This document shows, piece by piece, positions 57,463-64,000 of a stretch of DNA of 64,000 nucleotides. The notes beneath the pieces were generated by a model. The model saw only the letters and a list, made by a program, of their open reading frames with translations. It was not told the origin of the DNA and ran no database searches. Source of the DNA: Nigrospora sphaerica (lineage: Eukaryota > Ascomycota > Sordariomycetes > Amphisphaeriales > Apiosporaceae); NCBI GenBank assembly GCA_018287875.1, contig JAGVVL010000015.1:2604001-2668000 (forward strand), read 5' to 3'. Within the stretch, counting starts at the first letter, position 1. Each line of letters opens with the position of its first letter. Position numbers and translations under genes: made by a program.

Positions 57463-57987
57463 GGGGACAGAAATGCGGCTTGGAGAATGGGCGATGCTTC
57501 CCTGAAGGTCCAACACCTTCGCTGTAATTGGAAAGCCGGACACGCGAACACATCACTCTAAACTATCTCCACGACGCCGCCAACGGACCTGCTCTCACAT
57601 TCCCTCTCCCACGTGTCATGTACCGTAAAGAAACCGATAACGGGTACTATCTCGTCTCGACGCGACTACCGGGCGAGACTTTAGAGCAAGCTTGGCCGAG
57701 CATAGACGAGGCTGCCGGAGACACCTGCGTAAAGCGCGTCGTCGAGAGGGGCAAAGAGCTACCATGGAGAGAAAATAGTAGGATAGGTGGTGTCGAGGGC
57801 CGCGACCTATCGGATGACTGTATAAGAGCTCCCCAACGCCCCTGCAGGATACACCCGTGAGGCGTTGCTTCAGTACTTTTGCAAGGACCCCGCGAAGGAT
57901 TGCAGTGCCTTCGTCCTGCACCATTGCGATATGGGACCGACAAACGTCATTGTTGATCGCGCTTATGGTTGCACAGTCGGAATATAA
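57463..57987 (+). pseudogene. broken aminoglycoside-phosphotransferase-like (APH) gene
   Basis: The family is recognised from TRLPGETLEQAWPSIDE in one frame and, in another, LHHCDMGPTNVIVDRAY, which carries the APH-family H-x-D-x-x-x-x-N catalytic loop (here HCDMGPTN). Fragments: an upstream piece near 57463-57505 (GTEMRLGEWAMLP, then stop), the main frame 57528-57860, and a third piece 57826-57987. Lesions include a stop before 57528, a frame change near 57820-57826 (after GRDLSDDC), and a stop right after TVGI, where the family normally continues into IDWE. Parts outside the recognised blocks are AT-rich and degraded. An intron could explain one shift but not all, so a relic is the best reading. 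A functional copy should be sought elsewhere in the genome. Confidence 0.7.
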
Positions 57988-60986
57988 ATCTAAGGCTCAA
58001 GTCGTCTAGGATTGAATCCATATCCGACCCGCGTAGGAAGTGACTTACCGCCACCTAGCCAAGGGGGTGCGACACCAATAACAGCCTGACTATATGATGG
58101 CGTCCCGGTCGCGTGTGCCCCCTACCAGTCTGGTAGGTTGACTGTGGACTGACGGGCAACTCGGGCCACGTGGTGGTTCTTCCACATCCCACTGAATCCT
58201 TCGTGGACCCGTTGCCTTGAGGCCGGATGTCGCTGCTCCACCCGCTCCGCTCTTCGTGACTGCTTCCATGAATGCCTGGTCTGGAAGCCCAAGTTGCTTG
58301 CCTGCTGGTGCAGATGCCTCCTGCTGGCGGTAGGCGTCAACAGTACGATACTCGTGGGATCTTCCCGCCACGGTCGATCCATTGAGGCTTCACCCACAGT
58401 GCCGGCTCCGCGATCGTCTCCCCCCCCTTTGTACGTGGTCCTGGATAACCGGCAGGGGGTTGGTGGTAATGAAGGGGGGATAGAAACAGGAGGGTATGTG
58501 TACTACTATGCAAACACCCCCACTATCACCGTGGCTGGCTCGGGACCTGATGGGGGCGCCTGCAGGGAGGGACAATAGCCCTGGCGGTGCCGACTGCCAG
58601 TGACCCCCCAAAAAGAACTCCTGCTGTCCCGCCCTCGAGGCGATGTCATGCTGCCGGTAATTAAGCCCATCTACATATCGCCGGTACATCTGCAGAGACA
58701 GAAAGCTGGGACGTCACGGGTTTTCCGACCCGGCCTGCCCAACGTTCCGGTAGGGAGGGCGCCTTTGACACGGAGCAGCTGAAACACTGCGCTTGTCGAG
58801 CCCCTCTGGCTTGGCGGGCGTACGTCATCATGGGAATCTTTCAGTTTCGCTTCGTCTTGTCTGTTCTGTTGTCAGACCAAGAGCGGTCGGCACGGCCTGT
58901 TCTGTCTGTCTCCCCGTCCGCCCTGGCCCAGTCGGTCGGTGACGGCAGGCTCTTTTCTCTGCTTGGCTCGCGGTTTGATTAATGCCCCCTCCCCAACGCA
59001 GCTGCAGCGCCCCCTATGTCTCCCACCCCCCCCCGCCCGTATGCAGAGTGGTGGGTTTTGTAGGCTGAGCGCTGGGTCTGTCAAACGCCACTGGATTCGC
59101 CGACAAGTTGGGATGAAACAAACCCGCCTCTGGGGAAAAGAGTTCGCCGGCATCCTGCCAATGCGCCAGGAACGGGCCATTTCTGTCAGCCAGCCCCGGC
59201 TAACGTTTAAAGCAAAATCGATCGACGTACCTACAACATGAATTATGTAAGTATGTATGTACCTGCATTCTATGAATCTGCTACATACTACCCAGCATTC
59301 ATGCGGGCCAGAAGCACATGGGTGACGGTAGACAACTACGAACAAACACAAGAAGTCTCCGAGTAGTGGTGAGGTAGGGAGGGCGCTGATTGACGGACTG
59401 CCCCGGCGGCTTGAGGGCCCCTGACGGATGCAGCTGAGGCTTATGTAGGCGCCTATACTAACGAGCACGTTAGATTATGTACCCATGTACCTACTGCAAT
59501 GTGAAGCGCCGCTGGACGGAATGTTCCTGCTTAAAAGTACATGACCTAAGGTACGCCTCTCCCCTTGGAGCCTCCATCCTTTCAGCCCACCCCTCAGCTA
59601 CATACACATTAAAGTAAGCGCATTTACAGGAACAACCATGCAATCCGCATGCTGTATTCGTATACGACGGAGTATGTACACAGTATGCACATGCTGTCCC
59701 ATGTAGGGGCTGTTTTAAACCGTACGCACAAGTAGCGTACGTGATTTACGCGCTCTGGCTCTTTGGTAGCACCTCTCCTGACCCACGGCCGTCCCGGATA
59801 CCCAGTGCCGAACACTGCTCAGCTCGATAGCGGATGGCCGTTGTTGAGAGTTTGTCCGGCCAAGGGGGGTTGGAGGGGTTCCCGCCAGGGGGCAAGGGTT
59901 CGGGCTGGGAGAGGGATAAAAAAAAAGGAATGAAAAAAGTAAAGGCAAGGATTATGCTGCTGTGTCGTCGTCTTCCCCGAAGCCAACCAATGGCGAGGGG
60001 CAGATCTTGCTGGTCACTAAGTTGGGGACGGCTTAAGAAGCAGGCTAGGTTGCAGGGCCTCCTCGGCCATGCCAGGGCGGGTGCTCCGAGTAAGGCAACG
60101 CAGGAAATAATGAAATGGAGACCGGGGTCAGACACTGCCTCGTATTTTCCATCGCGGGATCGGCAGGAGTAGTATAGAAATACCGCTTCTTTGGCGATGC
60201 TGCCGTGGCCGCGACGAGACGATGGCTTCGACAAGGACACACTGAGACGGGCAGGCCAAGGCGTGCACATACACGTACATGTACGCACATACATAATACA
60301 GCCAGCACCCGCACCGGAGGCCTGATTTCCATCCCATCGCGTGCCCGTCGCAAGCATAAAAGGCTGGATACAAAATAGATAGGGTGCGTGCTATCCATTG
60401 TACATGGATCGTTCCGTATAACACAGCCCTCGTTAGGTAGGCATGTACCTTAAGTACTCTTCTTTTTGATCCGCTGGCCCTCCGAGTTCCCCTGTTTTCT
60501 CTTAGGCCGCGCGCCTGTCCGCCCGCCCGCCCGCCCGCCCGCCTCGAACTGAAAGTGCCCGGAACCAACGAACAAACGAACGGCACGCACGTACGCCCGC
60601 CCGACGCACGCCCTCCCTCTCTCGCATCTCGGCCCAGCTCGTCCACATCCCACATCCCACATCCACATCCAGGGCACCCAAAGCCGTACCTAGCGCCGTC
60701 TTCGCTACCTGACCTCATTGTCAGCCCGCCTTTGCCTCTGTCACGAGCCTCTTCTTCCCAAGTGGTGTGCACCCAACCTGTGACTAACTGACTGGTCTCC
60801 TGCCACCTCTCTACCAAGCACAGTTCCGACCTGACCTGCCTCTGGTGATGAATCGTCGCCGTCGAGTCGCATTCGCACCCGCACAATAGACGTCGTTTTT
60901 TTCTTTCTTTCTATTCCCCTTGCTTCTTCTCTCCTTCCCGCTCCCCACCGCCTGCTCCCCTCACGGGACAGCTTAATACCGCCAGG
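57988..60986. other. 3.0-kb intergenic region and RGD2 upstream region
   Basis: No intact gene is supported. Weak in-frame relics after 57987 (for example a RHLAKGV stretch near 58050) may belong to the APH relic. AT-rich GTAC palindromic DNA occurs at 59225-59290 and 59455-59555. GCCC repeats lie at 60521-60543 and CCCACATCC repeats near 60645-60670. From about 60600 the + strand is pyrimidine-rich, ending TTTTTTCTTTCTTTCT before the RGD2 start, as in a promoter/leader. Long frames such as 60128-60886 - look spurious. Confidence 0.5.
60521..60543. repeat. (GCCC)n tetranucleotide repeat
   Basis: Five perfect GCCC units, then a partial unit, lie about 450 bases before the RGD2 start. They precede pyrimidine-rich promoter DNA. 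Confidence 0.85.
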
Positions 60987-63736
60987 ATGCCGGGCTTCGC
61001 AGACTCGTTCTGGACGACCGACTACGCCGCAGGTACGGGCCCTTCCCCGACTACCGTTGCGTCGCCCGCGCGTTGACGACCATGCTAACCGCGGCCGCCC
61101 CGGCTCAGGACTGGGCGTCCTGTTTAGCAAGCTCCAGCAGGGAGTCCAGGAGGACCGACAGGTTTTGACCATCGCCCGCTTGCGCGCCGAAGCCGAAGAC
61201 ACGTACGGCCAGCGCCTGGCCGAGATTGCGCCCGCCGCCGACAAGATCCCTGGCGGCTTCTCCAAGGACGACGGCGCCAGCGTGCGCAAGGCTTACGATG
61301 GCGTGCGCACCGAGATGGAGGACGCCGCCAAGAACCACAAGAAGATTGCCCAGAGCATCCGCGACCTCGTCGTGAACCCCTTCTCGCGCTGGTGCGATGC
61401 GCACGAGTCCCGCATCCAGGACTCCCAGGATGAACTCCAGGCCAAGATCAAGGCCCACGACCGCCAGGCCGAGGCCGTCAAGAAGCTGCGCAGCAACTAC
61501 TTCAACAAGTGCCGCCTGGTCGAGGACTTGGAGGAGGAGAACAAGATGGCCTTCCAGGACGCCGAGTCGAGCCCCAAGCAGGCCCAGAACATCCCCGAGA
61601 TCAAGGTCGTCCCCCAGAAGGAGGCCGGCGAGGACGAGGACGAAATCTACGAGATTGGCGACGACACATACCAGAAGGACACGGTCAAGAAGATCCTCGA
61701 GCAGATGCTGAACACCATCAAGATGGGCGAGACCAAGGTACCCATTCTGGGTACTTATCAAAATACTTCGGCCGGCTCCGACATCGTCGAGTACATGCAG
61801 CGCCACATGGACGTCTCCAGCGTCAGTTATGCGGAGCGCATTGGCCAGGACCTCATCACCAACGGCTTCCTCCGCCTTGTGGGCAACGTGGGTAACACGT
61901 TTGCCAACAGCTCCCGCCTGTTCTACCAGTGGCGGCCCAAGGCCTTCCAAATCTCGGGCGTGCCCGAGAAAAAGACGCCCGTGTCGCGCACCTTCTCCCT
62001 GCCTACATCGCCCGACGGCGCCTCCGATTCGCCTGTGGTCGGTGCCGTGAGTGAATACCTCGCCGGCTGGAACGTGCTCGGCAACCAGCACCCCAACGAG
62101 ACCCCGGCCGACCGTCTGCGCCGCGAGGCCCGCGAGGCCGACGATAAGTACAAGGCCGGCGTGCAGAAGCTCGACGAGATGCGCTGCGATTTGGAGGAGT
62201 CCATTTTCGTCCATCTTAAATTTCTCGAGAGATGTGAGCTGGACAGGTTGAAGGCCATCAAGACGGTTGTGCTGGACTTTTCCGGCACCATCGGCAACGT
62301 TATCCCCAGTCTGCAGTCGACCGTCGATCGCATGGTGCTGTACCAAGAAACGGTCCAGCCCATGGGCGATCTTCGTTACCTCTTGGAGAACTACCGGACG
62401 GGTAGCTACGCGCCCAAGGTCATCACGTACGAGAACTACTACAACCGCGTCGATGAGCAGACCTTCGGCATCGACCTCGAGGCCCGCGCCAGGGCCGACA
62501 AGAAGCGCGTGCCTCTGATCATCACCATGCTCCTGACCTACCTTGACAACCACTACCCTGATCTCGAAGGCGACGAGGCCAGGAGGGGCGTATGGCTGGT
62601 CGATGTACCGCTGGCGCAGAGCCACAAACTACGGGCCAAGATCAATAACGGCAAGCCCTTCACCCAGGAGGACATTGCTGAATTCGACGTCCCCACTGTC
62701 GCTAATGTCTTCAAGCTCTACCTGCTGGAATTACCGGGTAAGCGCATGCGGATCCTGTGAGCCACGAAACCACCTGCTGACTCGCGATTCAGATTCTCTT
62801 GTCTCTTCCCATGTTTACGAAATCGTACGAACGATATACTCGACGCCGGCCGCCGATACGTCAGACGCCGGCCGCGTGAGTGTCCTGCAGCAGACGCTGT
62901 CGCAACTGCGCCTGACAAACATCGCCACTCTGGATGCCTGCATGAACCACTTTACCCGCTTGATCGACCTGACGTCGGCCGATGAGCAATTCATCCAGAC
63001 ACTGGCGACATCGCTGGCGCCCTGCATCTTGCGACCGCGCACGCAGTCATCAATGACCATGGAGGAGAAGCACGCGTACCGCCTGGTCCGCGACCTGTTT
63101 GCCCACAAAGATGCTATCTTTTCGGCGCTAAAGCGCATGTCGTCGCTGTCGTCGTCCGGCTCAGTAACGTCCAACCGGCCCCGTGCTATTAGCACCGACG
63201 AGAGCAACCGCAGGGCGCATATGGAGGAGCGGCAGCGCGCGCTGCTCGAGAAGGCAGGCGCCGGCGGCAGTGCCCGCGGCCGCGCCACGAGCCCTGCGCC
63301 GGGTCCGCGCGGCCACAGGCGCGACCGGAGCGTCGGCGGGCCCGAGACGCGGTTCCCCATCGCGAGCCCGACGTCAACGGTGGACCGGCACCGCTCCAGC
63401 CTCGGCGGCCCTTTGAAGCGGGCGAGTCTCGAGGTGCCCGATGTTGACGGCAAAGCACCGGCGCCCGAGGTCAACGGCACCAACGGCGAGGTCAAGGCGA
63501 CGGATGGCGACGAGACGTCGTCGATCGCCTCGTCGGAGAAGCGCCTCAGCGGCGAGAAGAGGGACAGCGTGGAGAAGCGCAACAGCCTGAACCGCAGCAG
63601 CGCGCGGTTTGAGCGCGGGCGCAGGGTGACTGCCGGCAGTCTAACCGAGTCGACGGTGAGCGAGGAAGAGAAGGACGGCCCGGCGGCGGCTTCCAAGCCG
63701 GGCGTCACTCTTGTGGACGCCCCTATGGACGATTAG
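60987..63736 (+). CDS. RGD2: F-BAR/DEP/RhoGAP protein (Rgd2-type)
   Basis: Rgd2-type proteins join a membrane-curving F-BAR domain, a DEP domain and a RhoGAP domain, and act on Rho-type GTPases at sites of growth. Three exons are inferred: 60987-61032, 61109-62737 and 62793-63736, giving 872 residues. The first exon gives MPGFADSFWTTDYAAG. The F-BAR domain spans roughly 5-430, interrupted by a DEP domain near 219-310 (GSDIVEYMQRHMDVSS and LFYQWRP). RhoGAP covers about 475-690, with LYLLELPDSLVSSHVYEIVRTIY restored by the second join. The C-terminal 200 residues are disordered and Ser/Arg/Gly-rich. The position that normally carries the arginine finger reads GVWL (L512). The introns are 76 and 55 bases with CTAAC and CTGAC branch sites. 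Confidence 0.92.
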
Positions 63737-64000
63737 GGATACGTCCAAGAGGCGTCCCCGGTCATCGAGGAGGCTCAGTATACGCTGATCCAGAACCTCA
63801 CGCGGTAACGAGATAATGCCTGCGCGCAGTGGGTCGTGTCGGGCGGCCGGCGGAGGGCGGGAGGATTCGCACGGGGGACGGCAAGCCGGCACACCGCGTT
63901 TTATGTCTTTTTCTTCTTCGTAACCTCTTTTGGGGGGAGTCCTAATAGGGGGCACACGTCGCCCGGCCTCCCGGGACCGGGCCCCGCGTGCCGCCGCAGC
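63737..64000. other. sequence after RGD2 to window end
   Basis: 264 bases of 3' flank. TTTTATGTCTTTTTCTTCTTC near 63899-63919 may be part of the 3' processing region. No gene is visible. Confidence 0.4.

Noticed and set aside
1..64000. Secondary-metabolite cluster, CRISPR array, intact transposon, 5S rRNA
   Set aside because: No polyketide or peptide synthetase, no regularly spaced repeat array, no transposase or reverse transcriptase and no 5S-like sequence were recognised. Most genes are conserved housekeeping genes.

Overview
The window is nuclear DNA from a filamentous ascomycete (Pezizomycotina). Sordariomycetes, perhaps a GC-rich member of the Sordariales, fits best. This rests on intron style (about 50-115 bases, GTAAGT or GTGAGT donors, CTGAC or CTAAC branch sites close to the acceptor), GC-rich coding exons, Pezizomycotina-type SET1, Csi2, Eis1 and Rgd2 proteins, and gene deserts of 3-4 kb rich in GGTAC/CTAGGTA-type AT-rich palindromes. 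The genus cannot be named from sequence alone. There is no sign of bacterial, viral or plasmid DNA, no CRISPR array, no secondary-metabolite cluster and no intact transposon.

Layout. 1-254 (+): last exon of an unrecognised acidic-tailed protein. 2484-6532 (+): SET1, the COMPASS H3K4 methyltransferase. 7359-8286 (-): FCF1, pre-rRNA endonuclease-family protein. 10018-11070 (+): Csi2-like single-pass mucin-like membrane protein. 12341-16776 (-): Yor1-type ABCC transporter. 20320-24985 (-): SHPRH/Irc20-like SNF2 helicase with RING finger. 26229-27025 (+): mitoribosomal mS41. 27264-28559 (-): CDK7/Kin28. 29751-30685 (+): Frag1/DRAM/Sfk1 membrane protein. 31558-33980 (-): eisosome protein Eis1. 37652-39058 (+): CX5R tyrosine phosphatase. 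39170-40474 (-): tRNA m3C methyltransferase of the Trm140/METTL2-6-8 family, with a box C/D snoRNA in its intron. 41134-41862 (+): COQ10. 42466-45279 (-): coiled-coil protein with seven 29-residue repeats and a ubiquitin-like domain. 49381-50532 (-): EMC2. 51435-54615 (+): AP-3 delta. 54930-56553 (-): membrane dipeptidase. 57463-57987 (+): broken aminoglycoside-phosphotransferase-like relic. 60987-63736 (+): Rgd2-type F-BAR/DEP/RhoGAP protein.

Most genes are housekeeping: chromatin and transcription (SET1, CDK7, SHPRH-like), ribosome and RNA maturation (FCF1, mS41, Trm140, the snoRNA), mitochondria (COQ10, mS41), membrane biogenesis and trafficking (EMC2, AP-3 delta, Eis1, Csi2, Frag1/Sfk1, ABCC) and cell polarity (Rgd2). 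Neighbours do not form one pathway. Possible shared promoters lie between divergent pairs: FCF1/Csi2-like, CDK7/Frag1, Trm140/COQ10 and EMC2/AP-3 delta. Exon joins were worked out by hand from splice signals, reading phase and family similarity, and every multi-exon model given keeps its frame.

The most rewarding non-coding signal is the intronic box C/D snoRNA at 40014-40107. It has C, D', C' and D boxes, a 5-bp closing stem, and two guides that appear to match 25S rRNA (snR60/U80-like). Other points are a possible start codon split by an intron in AP-3 delta, a splice donor overlapping the stop codon of the ubiquitin-like gene, the lack of the usual arginine finger in the RhoGAP domain, and a 5-base first exon in FCF1. 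I did not find a convincing wholly new system.
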